NCBI GenBank assembly: GCA_947652115.1
Contig: OX393570.1
Span: 11,645,343 to 11,709,342, forward strand
Origin: Blastomussa wellsi
Lineage: Eukaryota > Cnidaria > Anthozoa > Scleractinia > Plerogyridae
Direction of reading: 5' to 3'
Length of the DNA stretch: 64,000 nt
Shown here in pieces: positions 19,001-29,960 of this stretch (its first letter is position 1; each line of letters begins with the position of its first letter). Position numbers and translations under genes: made by a program. Below the pieces are notes generated by a model. It ran no database searches. It worked only from the letters and a program-made list of their open reading frames with translations, and was not told the origin of the DNA.

Positions 19001-19542
19001 ATTTAGTTGCTGTTCATAGAAAGAAAAGAAATTTATTTTTGAACAAACCTTATTATGTTGGAATGGCCATTTTGGAATTAAGTAAATTTTTAATGTATAA
19101 TTTCCATTACAACTTTATGTTGAAGAAATACCCAAATATCAAGTTCTTATTTACAGATACAGATTCTTTAATGTATGAAATTATTTCTGCTGATATTTAT
19201 ACAGAATTAAAAGGAAATAAATTATATGATTTTTCTAATTATAATAAAGATTCTGTTTTTTATGATGAATCTAATAAAAATGTTATTGGTAAATTTAAGG
19301 ATGAAACTGGTGGAATTCCTATTAAGGAATTTATTGGATTAAAATCAAAAATGTATTCCTTTCTTCTTTCTAATGATGTTGAAGTTAAGAAAGCTAAGGG
19401 TATTAATAAAGGTGTTGTTGAGAATGAAATTAGTTGTAATAATTTCAGGGATGTATTAATAGAAGGGAAACAATTATCACATCAGATAAACATGTTAAAG
19501 GTTAAATCTCATCAAATACTTTCTATTCAATTAAATAAAGAC
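16084..19542 (+). pseudogene. polB: element A: protein-primed family B DNA polymerase (polB), frameshifted and 3'-truncated
   Basis: Three frames follow in order. The first, 16,084-16,281, is a helical leader of about 45 residues before the frame breaks. The second, 16,278-17,507, has RASSFIPLPVNL, a Cys/His cluster from CNFCLECFYK to HDC and ExoI (YADFEAL). The third, 17,485-19,542, opens with a CHLCG...CNLNY zinc motif and DHNHITG, then ExoII (HNLKNYDSHF), ExoIII (YLESDILFLAD), and polymerase motifs DANNLYGWAM, MNNSIYGKT and FTDTDSL. The breaks lie in A7 (about 16,220) and T7 (about 17,491) runs. The 3' end stops at HQILSIQLNK, then joins element G sequence. It replicates the element by protein priming in intact relatives. 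Confidence 0.9.
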
Positions 19543-20560
19543 CTGGCCCCATCGGAGAGCAAGAAGCTGCTGCTGACCCGACTAAGACAAAAACAACTAT
19601 GTCGTGCATTACAGAAACCTTCAGTTTTATCTGAAGCAGGGCATGAAACTGAAACGCGTGCACAGGGTGCTCGAGTTCGAACAAGAATGCTGGATGGAGC
19701 CGTACATCAGGATGAACACCGAGTTCTGGAAAAACGAAAACAGCGACTTTGAAAAGCACTTTTACAAGCTCATGAACAACTCAGTTTTCGGCAAAACCAT
19801 GGAAAACCTGCGCAACCGTGTTGACATAAAAATTGTGTGCAGCGACGAGGAAAACAAAATAAGAAAATTGGTTGCCCGCCCTTTGTACTCAAGGTTTGCC
19901 GAATTTACAAACAACTTGGCGGGGATCCACATGCATAAAAGCAAACTGCTGCTGAATAAACCTGTTTACACGGGCATCACGATCCATGACAACAGCAATA
20001 TCCTGATGTACGACTTTTTCTACAACAATCTGAAAAAGCAATACGGTGAAAAGTGCGAGCTCTTGTACACAGACACCGACAGCCTTCTGCTGTAGACAGA
20101 AACGGATGACGTCTACACAGACATTGAAAAAAACAAATTTCTTTATGATACGAGAGATTACCCGAAGGAGCATCCACTACACTCAAACGCCAACAAAAAG
20201 GCCTTGGGCAAGATGAAAGATGAATGTGCCGGAACGCCAATAACAGAGTGTGTGTGTGTCTGAGGTCGAAAATGTACTTGATTCTGAGGGCGGACGAAAA
20301 AAACATCAAAATAGCGAAGGGCGTAAAAAATGTACGTTGACAAGAAACAAATAATTCATGAACAGTAAAAGGAAACGCTTTCAGGTGCGAAACAGTTATG
20401 GCACGGAATGAACATTCTTCGAAGTGAGGGGCATGAGATGTATGGCATGCACGTAAACAAGATTTCGCTGTCGGCGTTTGATTCAAAACGCTGGAGAGCA
20501 GATGATGGGATCCATACAAATGCGTACGGGTACACCAGGCCTTCAGATGCTGAAATATAG
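19543..20560 (+). pseudogene. polB: element G: polB C-terminal part, broken
   Basis: Resumes element G polB after element A, with different codon use and higher GC. The frame at 19,604-20,095 contains VHYRNLQFYLKQGMK, the polymerase motif KLMNNSVFGKT and the catalytic YTDTDSL. A TAG follows directly after DSLLL. Coding continues with DYPKEHPLHSN and KMKDECAGTP, then frameshifts, to HGMNILRSEG and SAFDSKRW, ending near 20,560. Another shift and stops lie just after the junction (19,543-19,600). It is the downstream half of the gene that begins near 6,260. Confidence 0.88.
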
Positions 20561-20619
20561 TTGCTCGGGGGGTTAGAAGCTGAAATAGAAGCTTTATTGG
20601 CAGATGTTGATTTGTCAGC

Positions 20620-21345
20620 ATTTTGTTAGAGTTGCTCGGAGGGTTACTGCGTGTTTGGAGGGACAACCAGCAGCTCTTCACGCACAAAGCCACGCTTCGG
20701 CCCATCGTGCAAATAGTAGAGAACGGGTTGATTTGGTTTGGTAGAAGACCTTTCAATGTTGTAAACTTTCAACGACCAGATTGGATCTGTGGCTCTCTTC
20801 TTTCCCCCACCTTCCAACTCTCCCGGATAGTATAGATAACGAACTTGGACAAGAGAGGGGAGGATTTTTTCGCTCTTTCCAACAGGCCTTCTATAAGGTA
20901 TTGATGGTTTGGAATAAACAGATATTTTCTTTGATAGCTTCTGCGGGTTTCTTGCCGATAAGGCTTGTTACCTCGTTGTTCAGAGCGGCAACAACTTCAG
21001 GAAGTCTTTTCACCCACGCAGTGGACCGCTGGCCCTCAGGGAGTCGCATTTCCATGGCGTACTGGTGCCCGAACAAGCGCTCGGCAAGGGTGCGGTTGAA
21101 ACGTTCAACAATGGCCTGGTCGCGGGGAATGTCAACGCACCCGCGCCGGATAAAGGTTTTGTGATTTTCCATGTCTTTTGTAACGGTGCCCATGAATTCG
21201 CGCCCAAGGTCAACCTGCAGCAGTTGAGGCCATTTGAGAGGCGCGCGCTTGTAAATCTTCTGGGAGGCCTGGGCGACCTCATCAGAATTTTTCCAAGTCA
21301 AGGGTTCGGCCTCTTTTAAGCGGCTGGCCACGTCGATGCGATGTC
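20620..21345 (-). pseudogene. element G: DDE integrase, N-terminally truncated and frameshifted
   Basis: The open frame at 20,891-21,331 carries QVDLGREFMG and AIVERFNRTLAERLFG, the second Asp and the Glu of the rve triad. The preceding IDVASR probably holds the first Asp. The zinc-binding N-terminus is missing, with unrelated sequence beyond about 21,345. After the frame ends, other frames continue with ATDPIWSLKVY and LYYLHDGPKRGFVREELL down to about 20,640, a C-terminal segment typical of this integrase lineage. It belongs to a different subfamily from the element A integrase: no chromodomain, and different motifs around the catalytic residues. It is convergent with polB. Confidence 0.85.
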
Positions 21346-21447
21346 GACTTGCGGATGTCCGCTCTCAGGTTGTTCGGTCAACATTGTGCAAAGGAATTGT
21401 TGAGCAAATATAATAATGCAAAGCAAATATTCAATAATGCAAAGTAA

Positions 21448-22025
21448 TTATTCAGTAGTTGGCGAGGAATGCTCAGTAATTTCTTCCAATTTTGCTTCGA
21501 ACTTACTCTTCAAATGCTCATTAAAATCAATGTGTTTTGTGGTGATCAGCGCCACGTAGGCCAGAGCAAGAAAACGGCCGCACTTCAAAGCAATGTTGCC
21601 GGCCAGGTTGGATGTAGGTTATGGTTATGGTGGCAGGTTATGATGTAGTCGTTTCTGAGTTCTTTTTGATAAGCATAGATGTCTTTGACGTCAACGGCCA
21701 TTCCGACCGCTTTGGTCACAAGAAAAATGAAGCTGTCGATCAAGGTGTCAGTTGTCTTTGAGCCCACGTATGTCTCGTACCGTTTGGTGTATTTCTCAAC
21801 ACCTTTGTCGCTCAGGCGCTTCACCTGCTCGTGTGTTAACTGTACCCCGATGGCCCCTTTGGCTTTTCCTGTCGACACCAGCACGGCCAGCTGCTCACGA
21901 AGAGCTGGTATATCAGGCCCGGACGCCGTTAAGCCTGCCACAACACCTTCAGCTGGCCCGCTTGACGGCTCGGCTTCCAGTTCCAGCAGGTTCATAACTT
22001 CCGCGTTTGCATGCTCTTTAGCCAT
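21448..22025 (-). pseudogene. element G: conserved Polinton protein of unknown function, one frameshift
   Basis: ATG at 22,025. It has an Ala/Glu-rich N-terminus, then a segment with LTHEQVKRLSDKG, KRYETYVGSKT and LIDSFIFLVTKAVGM, then ELRNDYIIT. Near 21,625 the frame shifts, and coding continues with LKCGRFLALAYVALITTKH to a stop at 21,448, about 192 residues in all. Two hydrophobic helices (around KAVGMAVDV and FLALAYVALI) suggest a membrane-associated or helical-bundle protein. It lies between integrase and ATPase genes and is recalled as a recurrent ORF of cnidarian Polintons. Function unknown. Confidence 0.6.
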
Positions 22026-22144
22026 TGTAATATCTTACAACTTTCATTTTTTCAATTCAAAATAACTTAACCCCGTAGGGGTGCCGAAGCAAGAACACAA
22101 GATAAGCGAACTTTCGCTCTTTCAGCTTTGAAATCAGACCTTTT

Positions 22145-22632
22145 TTACTCATCCTGGGAGAGTTCCCCGGCGTAATCATCAAAGATGGCTTTCGTGGTCT
22201 TGGCCGCAGGGGTGTAAAAGAGAACGATTGCCGCGACGTTCTCCCGGAAGGAGGCTGTTATGCTGGTCATCTTCTGTGTCAGCACCCAAACGCTGATGCC
22301 AATATGTCGAGCAGAAAAGGCAAGATTTACCAGCTGGCCTGTGCGCCCTTTCACATCTTTCGAGGCTGCACAGTCATCAAGGATTATGAGCGTTTTCCAT
22401 GTTGCACGCATATTTTCACAAGCATTCGTGGATCATCTACACCAATTCGGGGGTAGGTTTTGTTGTGCACGAATGTCGGGCAGATGAGCATGATGTAGTC
22501 GAACTTGCCACGAAAAGGGCCATAGATCTGGTCCACCACAAACCTTGCTTTGCCTGAATTCGTCGGACCAACAATGAGAGCGTTGAATGGGATGTTGCTC
22601 GGGTTCATTTCTATATCAGTATTGCACATCAT
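22145..22632 (-). pseudogene. element G: A32/FtsK-like packaging ATPase, deleted centre
   Basis: The N-terminal frame (22,384-22,632) contains Walker A as VGPTNSGKARF, in which the usual Thr after the Lys is Ala. The C-terminal frame (22,145-22,411) contains Walker B LIILDDCAAS, then GRTGQLVNLAFSARH and VWVLTQ. About 15-20 codons before Walker B are missing and the frame changes there (about 22,400). The C-terminus stops early after AGELSQDE. It is adjacent to the capsid gene, as expected for a packaging motor. The identification is strong. The enzyme could not be active in this form. Confidence 0.85.
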
Positions 22633-22639
22633 ATAATTG

Positions 22640-23358
22640 TCACTCCAATATGTTCATCTGCGAGTCACTGATAACAAAAATGTGGCAGTTCACATTGCCT
22701 GATCCACTGGCGTTCCTCTCGAGCTCAAGCTGAACCCCGTCTTTGGTGTTCACGAGGCGCGTGCCACTGCCGTGCAGCGACTGATCTGCCATTGAGCACA
22801 AATCGATCAAAATCCAGAACTTGTCATCGGTGTAGAACTTCGTCAGATTCATGTGCGGCGTTTTTGTCTTGACAAAGAAGCGGCTGGCTTCCTCCCAAAT
22901 GTCCTTGCCTTTGATGCCGTTGTTGTACAGCATGTTGGGTGAGCCGTTCACCGTAACGCTGACTTTCGTCAGGTCAGGGTTGAGGTACTTTTCTGAATCC
23001 CTGGTGCCAGCCACATATGGCTCAGGAGAAGGATGCCTTTTAGGGACCTTCTCTGGGGTTCTCTGAGGTTAATCCTTGTTTCCGTGCCTTTTGCGAAGGT
23101 GACCACCTCAGCCCGTATCACGTGATCTTACATGAATTTGTTGCCCTTGGAATAAATACTGTGCGCGTCGGCTGCCAGAGTATTTCTTCTGATCATTTCG
23201 TACTCGAGCTGGATGTTAGTCAGCGTGTATTTCGTTTTGGCGTTCCCTCCAGATAAGTCGATGTTGAAGAGCAGTGCGAACGAGCCGGGCACGAGGACCT
23301 CATTCTCATTCAGCTTGGGCACCGAAACATACAGGGTCTCTGGCATCGCTACGAACAA
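22640..23358 (-). pseudogene. element G: major capsid protein (double jelly-roll, hexon-like), internally deleted
   Basis: The N-terminal frame (23,128-23,358) starts near MPETLYVSVPKLNENEV and reaches LTNIQLEYEMIR, but a large internal stretch between SGGNA and KTKYTL is absent compared with the usual capsid length. A stop at about 23,128 and a frameshift near 23,030 follow. The C-terminal frame (22,640-23,014) runs from LNPDLTKVSVTVNG through HGSGTRLVNTKDGVQLELER to CHIFVISDSQMNI. This C-terminal block is a hallmark of Polinton/adintovirus hexon-like proteins that build the icosahedral shell. It is a clear pseudogene. Confidence 0.82.
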
Positions 23359-23483
23359 AGGTGATACGTTTTACTGCATGCTCGGCTTTCATCGCGCCGA
23401 CCTATTTCTCGTTGTGCGTTGGCCGAAGGTTTGCTTGCATTGCCGTCATCTATATGAACAAAAAATATTTTTGTTTAATATAC

Positions 23484-26107
23484 AATGGCAGAAGGTGGAC
23501 ACTTTGGATACGACGACCCCGAACTTGACCATGCTATTGACCACGACGACGATGAACAAGAGGTCAATACTACCCCGTCCATTTCAGCCTGGCTCTGCAT
23601 CGACACCCTTCCATAGTGGCGAACACTATGAAATGCAAACAATGCAGCACGAACAGAGCAGGATACCTGACACATCCTATGTTGAAGCTCCTTTGTTGGG
23701 CGATTTTGTGGATCCAGGTGACAAACAAGCAATGCTTGAAAGAGCGAAAGACTTTATCAAAAAGAGGTTCCCAAAAGTGGACTTCAGAAAATTAGGCCCA
23801 ATTGGTTTCAGCAAAAAAAGTGGAAATGAAGCAACATTTGTATCATTTGGTTCAAAAGGCGGTGAGACTGAAATTTTCAGAAACGATCGTAGTGGTTTTC
23901 TCAAAAAATTCACAGATAAGTTCAAAGACTCTCTGGGTCCAGAAGCTAAATAAATTATCGCTCAAGACAATGAGAGCATAAGAGAACAACGTCAGAGATT
24001 AAGAGAGACTGAACAACAATTAAGAGATGCTGAAAAAATTGCTGCAGAAAAGGAAAAAGCTATACAAGAGGCTCTAGCAAGGATTGATGGGTTACAAGAT
24101 GAACATGGTTCGAATGTTGAAAGTGAGGCAGAACTGCGGAGACAGCAGCAACTGATAAAAAATCTTAAAACAGATTTTGAAAATGCAAAAAAAGAGGTGA
24201 CAGCTCTTGAAAAACAAGCAAAAAATAAAACAAAAGAACAAGAAAAGGTTGATAAACTAAGAGCAGACCTTGATAAGAAAGAAAAAGAAAGAAACGCTCT
24301 TCAACAAAATCTTAACGAAACAAGAACGTTGGATGAGCTGAAAGAGCAAGAAACCGACCTTCAACGACAAAATGATGAAAATCAGAAAATCATCAACGAT
24401 GAGAACGCCTCACCCTCTGACAAACAAGCCGCAGAAGGAAGAGTTGCGGAAAGAACCGAGGAGCTCGCGCAGTTGCAAATGCAGATTGAGGAAAGAGAAA
24501 GAGTGCTTCCACTTCGTGAAAGGGTCAAAGAGATCTTCCAAAAATATGGCGTGACAGTCACAGCAATCTTTCTTGCTGCTTTGTGTCACGATTGGTGCTG
24601 TTATTATCGCCATCACCAACTCTTTGAAGGCCACCAGCAAAGAGTTGGGAAAAGGTCTGAAAGATATTGGCTCAAAAGTTGCAACTGCTCTGCCAGGTCT
24701 CATTGGCTCGATTGTGAGTCTCCTCTTCAAAGCCGCTGTTCAGGCCATCAGCTTTCTCGCTGAGCACACCTGGCTGCAGATTTTGGCTGTGGTGGCCTTC
24801 CTAAATGCAGACCTATATCAAGAAGAAGCGGTCTGCCTCTCTTTTATCGAGAACTTCTTCAGCACTTTCAAGATCTCAAGAATACAACTAACATCTTTCC
24901 AAATGGCGAATTTATTCTTTGGAATAACAAGTCGATAACCATAGACAATGCTACCTTGTTTTGGAAGTCATGGTTTGATAGCGGAGTTGTATCAGTAAAG
25001 GATGTGCTAAATACAAATGGCAAGTTTTTATCATATGAAGAGTTTAGCAACAAATTTAACATTACCACAAATTATTTGCACTACTTTCAACTAATTTCAG
25101 CCATTCCATCCGAGTTGAAAAGGAGAGCAGCACAAACGTTTATACCTGCAGCTGATCTCTCTTCGACTTCCGCATCCGTTCCGTTAAATAAAACTTTTTT
25201 TGATCTTGCTGAAGCGCGCTGTAAAAACTATTACCAGTTGTTCAATAATCACGGCTCCATTGTTCCAAGTGGAGTTAAAAAGTGGCAGGATAAATTCCCA
25301 GGAAAATTTGTTGATTGGTCAAATAAGTTTCAAGATATATACCGCTTTACTAAGGATAACAAACTCCGTCAATTTTGTTTTCGTTTTCTGCATAGAATAA
25401 CTGTAACAAGGAGAGAACTCAAACTATTTCATTTAGCGGATAACGATAAATGTATATATTGCTCTAGTGCTGATTCAATAGAACACACCTTTATTGATTG
25501 CAGGGAGTCTGTAAAACTTTACTCACAAATTATATCATGGTTCAACCAGTGCCAAGGTACTACAATAACACTCTCGAACGAACAAATTGTCTTTCGTGAT
25601 ATACATCATGTAACTGATGTGCTCTCGGACCCCGAAAGACGAAGGCTAGATTTACTCATCATCTTGGTCAAACAATATATCTACTCCTCTAAACACCTCC
25701 AGAAAGAATTGTCTTTAGATGAACTTGTAAACAAACTTACTATTCAATGGAAATTAGAAAAATGTGCTTAAATGGAATTTCTGCTCTCAACCAAAATGAA
25801 TGATGTAATGCCTTTTTTTCTAAACTCTCATATGTAAGGTAATGCATAGGCTCGATTTTGTAGTTTTTTTTGTTTAACTTCTTCTGTTATTTTAATAATT
25901 TTTTTTTTCTCCTCTTTTCTTTTTTCTCGATTACTTAGTTGGTTTTTTTTTCTCTTTTAAATTAACAGAAAAGTACTTTGTAAAATGCAAATACTGTATA
26001 AGTGTAAGTAATTTATATAAGTGTAAGCAATCTAAGTGTATTTGCGTATTTAAATAAAGCGTGTGATTAAAAAAAAAAAAAAAAAAAAAAAAAAGAAGCG
26101 GCGTTAA
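23484..26107 (+). pseudogene. element G: coiled-coil membrane protein, split by a LINE
   Basis: It begins MAEGGHFGYDD at 23,484, divergent from the capsid gene. Frameshifts occur near 23,565 and again near 24,580. Coding runs through RFPKVDFRKLGPIGFS, an in-frame TAA at 23,951, then about 200 residues of heptad-rich coiled coil (QLRDAEKIAAEKEKA; ELAQLQMQIEERER). Two hydrophobic segments follow (VTVTAIFLAALC; LPGLIGSIVSLLF) and AEHTWLQILAVVAFL. A LINE (24,832-26,092) interrupts the final basic codons. The stop is at 26,105-26,107 after the target duplication. It is probably a virion or membrane-fusion-associated structural protein of Polintons; the function is not established. Confidence 0.7.
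24832..26092 (+). mobile_element. 5'-truncated LINE (L1/Tx1-like) with poly(A) tail
   Basis: Flanked by a 9-bp direct repeat AAGAAGCGG (24,823-24,831 and 26,093-26,101), with a 25-nt poly(A) at its 3' end. The open frame, traceable from about 24,835 and longest at 24,956-25,771, is the C-terminal part of an L1-type ORF2. It has LWNNKSITIDN upstream, FNITTNYLHYFQ, and a zinc knuckle CIYC...EHTFIDC. The reverse transcriptase domain itself is lost by 5' truncation. A homologous fragment lies at 29,395-29,960. Confidence 0.85.
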
Positions 26108-27546
26108 CGAAATGACAAGAATGCAACCATGCCAACAATGACAGCTATTTTGTTCATATCATGTGACTCACTGCCGGAGCCAGCCGTTGGCGTTGGTTCA
26201 GATTCCGTTTGCTCTTCTGCAGCTGTTTGGATCACAGGCGCTGCCTCTTTTTTCGCTGCTTTGTGAGTTGGATTCGAAGGGTGACTGTTGGGCTGGTTTA
26301 TTTTCGATTTCCCGCCATCCATTAGCCGAAGCCCTGTTTTTTCTGTGCCTTTGTTTACCCCGTTGTTGACACCCAGCTTCATACCTGGGCTTCTTTTGCT
26401 CTGCCTCCAGCACCAAGAATGCTGCTTCTCACGTTGACTTGCGTGCCCAAGATGCAATACACAAAGGCTTCAATTGACTGATTGAAACGTGAAAGCCTTG
26501 CCTGGGTCAAGCCTGAGGTTTTGGGTGCGAACCAATTGAATTGCTCTTCCGCGGCGTCGTTTCTCATGAAGCATACTGAAATTCCCTTTTCTGACGCCTT
26601 TGGGTCTTCGTCGTCGAATTTTGCTTTTGCCGATAGATAGGGAACGTCCAGCATGAAAGGGTCATGGCAATAAATGTAAACGCTTCCCAGCCCGCGGTTT
26701 GCCCCTTACGTGAGGCGGAAATCAGTTGACGGGTCAACGCCAAACTCTGCGTACAATCTCTTGTAAGAAGCTACGTCGTAATGGTTGTTAATCTGACTGA
26801 CTGTTGGGTCGCCTGGCAATACGCTGAAGCTTTGGATGCTCCGAGCTGATACAAGATGCACCCAACCGTGAAGTACATGTGGAAGATGTAAAAAGCCCGC
26901 TCCTGCGGTGGAAGATTCAGCGTTGTGTGATATTTATCAAATACTTCACGTGAGATTCCGCAACCTGTCGTTGCGCACCAAACTGCGAAGTTCAGTTGCT
27001 GATCCCAGAAAGATAGATCAGGCCCCGCAAGCCATTTTTTTGCGGGCTGTGACGTTTCGAACTTGGTCAGGCGTTACATAAATATTGATTGAGTTATTGA
27101 ATATTTTCTTCAAACTTGGTGCAGCATCATGAAATTCAACTACTGGAACCGGCAGCAAACTGCGCTGGGCGATAACTGGTAAGGGAAGCCGCCAACGGCA
27201 TCCAAACCCAGCGCGCTTTTCATGCCTGCACTCCAATATTTGCTTTCTGAACCGAAGACGCTTTGCAGACTGCCTTCATCCTCTTTGTAAAATATTTCAG
27301 CTGTTGCTGTGTGGTCCAACGCAAAAATTGTCTGTGCTTCAAATGTGCTTTTGTTGGGCCTCGGAAACCGTGCAGAAAAAGCTGCTAAACCTTGTCTTGT
27401 ACAGCCTTCGCGATCGCCTTGGGGTTTTGAATCCATTTTGTGAGGTTGACAGACTCCTTACCTTCGATTTGATTTTGCGCCCTTTTTTCAAGATAGTCAA
27501 ACGCAACAGAATCTGATTGTGTACGTGCGGTTTTGAAGATGTTCAT
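26104..27546 (-). pseudogene. element G: putative minor virion (penton-like) protein, multiply frameshifted
   Basis: It starts MNIFKTARTQSDS at 27,546. Recognisable pieces in changing frames are FPRPNKSTFEAQTIFALDHT and YWSAGMKSALGLD (27,140-27,436), LDVPYLSAKAKFDDED and QARLSRFNQSIEAFVYC (26,379-26,654), and a C-terminus with GMKLGVNNGVNKGT, a Pro/Thr/Glu-rich linker and the short hydrophobic tail MNKIAVIVGMVAFLSF (26,104-26,457). Conserved length and placement next to the capsid genes in related cnidarian elements suggest a minor capsid or membrane-anchored virion protein. I cannot prove a penton fold. Its stop overlaps the stop of the convergent coiled-coil gene. Confidence 0.5.
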
Positions 27547-27549
27547 CTT

Positions 27550-28108
27550 TTATTACTCCCCATCATTTTTTAATTAGAAATTTATATGCAACAAAAATAA
27601 TATGGTTGTGCTTACTATTGTAACAACAGGAAACAGTCACACTGTTTACTTTGACAAGCCAATTCTGAAACTGAGTATTCTTGCTTATTACTAATTCAAG
27701 CCGATAATTTGCCGAAAAAGCTGCATTTTTATTATTTACAATTGTTTACCAACACTACTTTCGATTACATTACAAAACACCTACTTGCAAAGCAAGTACT
27801 TACTGAATACTTACAAAACGATTGTTATACGCTACTTACAATGCAACGAGACATACCTGAAACACACAACAATTACTTACACATACAATACCTGCAATAA
27901 AATAAATTACAAAAAGAACTAAAAAAGCGATGCAAATAGTGAACTATAAACATGGAACAATTTACATAAGATAAAAGAAACGACCACCTTTTAACGAAGG
28001 CAGTGCGATTATTACACGACTTAGGTAGCCAGAGGGCCAATAACTAAAATCAACCAATCAGATTGCTTCGTTGCCGGTCCAATATTTTCTAAGTATTGGA
28101 CTAGGTAT
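27550..28108. other. no gene; ACTTACAA-rich AT sequence
   Basis: Contains scattered TACTTACAA-like words (27,700-27,900) that recur near 29,880, 35,900, 38,480 and 49,100, sometimes in reverse complement. No gene is seen. The right terminus of element G is not identifiable here. Confidence 0.4.
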
Positions 28109-28109
28109 A

Positions 28110-28690
28110 GAGCGTTTTCACGTGACGTCATAAAATTCTAAAATCCAAAACCAAAGAGCCACCAGACTTTTTATACTCATCAGGCATAAGAGGCGGCTAA
28201 ATTTATATCTATGCACAACTTTTCAGCTAAACAGCGTCTTTCGTTTGGAAACTAGCGCAATTTGAATTTCAGTGTTATGGCGGTATGTGACTTACAGTTA
28301 CAATCATGTATGTCGAAAAGCACATACTTATCTCGCGAGATTTAGCCATTTTAGAAGTTTAAGTATTAGGAAAATTGTTTAAAAGAACATTTGTTTGTTC
28401 AAAACAGGTAACCAGTCGCCTAGATAACCAAAGTAAACTCCAGATGTTTACACTATTTCCGGCCGCCATGTTGGTGTTCCACTGAGGTACACCAATATGG
28501 CGGCTCCATACTGGGCTTTGTAAATTTGTGCGAGACATTTCGACCAATATCTGAAGTTTGGAATAACACACACGCCTGAAACCTGGTGAAGTGTTTTCTT
28601 TATTTATATTCTATAACCTCGTAGTTTCTTGACTCTGTCCACTGAATGGTTTTTGATTTATTTTTTTTGGTCACGTGAGTGAAAACGCTC
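28110..28690. mobile_element. TA-flanked MITE, about 580 bp
   Basis: The ends GAGCGTTTTCACGTGAC and GTCACGTGAGTGAAAACGCTC are inverted repeats, flanked by TA on both sides. No ORF with a domain is present. The termini resemble those at 1,859-2,032. Confidence 0.7.
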
Positions 28691-28837
28691 TATTGTATTT
28701 GTTTCAACTCGAAAGAAAAATGTCGGACGAAGAAGTCGAAGTCAACGACAGGCAGGAGTTAGAGGAGTTTATTCTTAATTACACCGACCGAAACACCCGC
28801 AGGTCTCTTGCAAAAAAATCAGTCATGTAATAAATCT

Positions 28838-28982
28838 CTTATTAACCTCGCTTGCTCGGGACCGTACTGGGAGAATATCGGCCTTCGGTCTTTTCTGTAC
28901 GGACCTTGCTGTGCTCGGTCCATACTGTCAAGACCTCGGGCCGATATTCTCCCAGTACGGACCTCGCGCTTGGTTAATAAGA
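28838..28982. mobile_element. palindromic foldback element
   Basis: CTTATTAACC...GGTTAATAAG with long inner complementarity (GTACTGGGAGAATATCGG and its reverse complement). The end sequence matches the smaller palindrome at 56,703-56,788. Confidence 0.7.
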
Positions 28983-29394
28983 TGTATATATTTTTCTATT
29001 TCAATTTTATCTCGTAGAAGGGCGATGAAATCTGCAAACTGAAATCTGTTTTCATCTTGGGCATTAGTGTAAAGAAAATATTTTCCGATTAAAATCAAGT
29101 GATTTTAATTGAGGAAATAAGATACAAATTCTTACAAAATTTTATTTACAAAATATGTAATTATGCTGCTGCACCAATATGCTACACTATAAATAAGTAA
29201 TTATTACCCTTGTAACACTTCTGAGTCAAATTTAACGCAAATTAAATCCATTCAAGTTTGCAACCAAGATATATTGGCAGGATTCGGGTTGATGAAATCA
29301 GCTGACTCAGTATCTGTGCTGTAGTCTTCCTCTGGAGATACTGGTTCTCGTAACAACTGTTTTCTGGAATGAAAAAATATATGCAGAATTTAAA

Positions 29395-29960
29395 GGGAAC
29401 CTCTGCTCTAGAGACAAGTTGTTGCTGAGTTGTTTCAAGGAAGATGAAACATTTACTAATAATGATCAAAGAAAAATTCTCGCTTTAAAATTTCCTGCGG
29501 GCTGCTATTTTAGATTTTATGACGTATACGTTTCTATTCTCCATACTTTTGTTGAATGCCACTACACCCAAACTTTCTATGTTAAAGTTGTTGATTGGTT
29601 TTATGCAAAATTCCATTGCACGTTTTCTCCAATGTGTCATACTTCAAGGGATAATGAGCTTAAACTTAAGTATTGTTTACTGTTTGCAAAGTACTACCTA
29701 TACTATCAGAAACTGTATCATAAAGCTTGCAACATTATTGAATTTGTGTTAAAATTGGAACAGAAGCTATTTATTGAGAGTCGTCTTGAAAGAAAAGTTT
29801 TTGTATGAAATGCCTCTGCCCTTTAACACGACTTGTAAGTACCAAATCTTATGGTTTTGTGTTCGACTATACTATTTTTTGTAAGTAATTGTAACTATTG
29901 TATTGTAAGTATTTTTTTGTATTATTTTAGGTTTGTATTATTTCAGTAGATTCTTCAACC
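29395..29960 (+). mobile_element. LINE 3' fragment, same group as 24,832-26,092
   Basis: The open frame at 29,419-29,808 shows LHTFVECHYTQTFYVKVVDWF and LLFAKYYLYYQKL, equivalent to the zinc-knuckle and terminal helical region of the L1/Tx1-like ORF2 in the other copy. It is truncated at the 5' side and has diverged. Confidence 0.55.

Larger units (their letters stand above)
7849..19542. mobile_element. element A: AT-rich Polinton-like endogenous virus, right end deleted
   Basis: A sharp composition change occurs at both borders. The segment holds polB, DDE integrase with chromodomain, A32/FtsK-like ATPase, PLA2-like protein and several accessory genes, a gene set typical of Polinton/adintovirus-like elements. 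The left border follows the TA-flanked MITE. The right border falls inside its own polB, about 30 codons before the expected end, and joins directly to element G polB. No terminal inverted repeats are preserved. A host SINE at 8,866-9,167 shows it is integrated nuclear DNA. Confidence 0.85.

Noticed and set aside
7849..19542. Bacterial or free-virus contamination in the assembly
   Set aside because: A host-family SINE lies inside, and both flanks join to one split Polinton gene.
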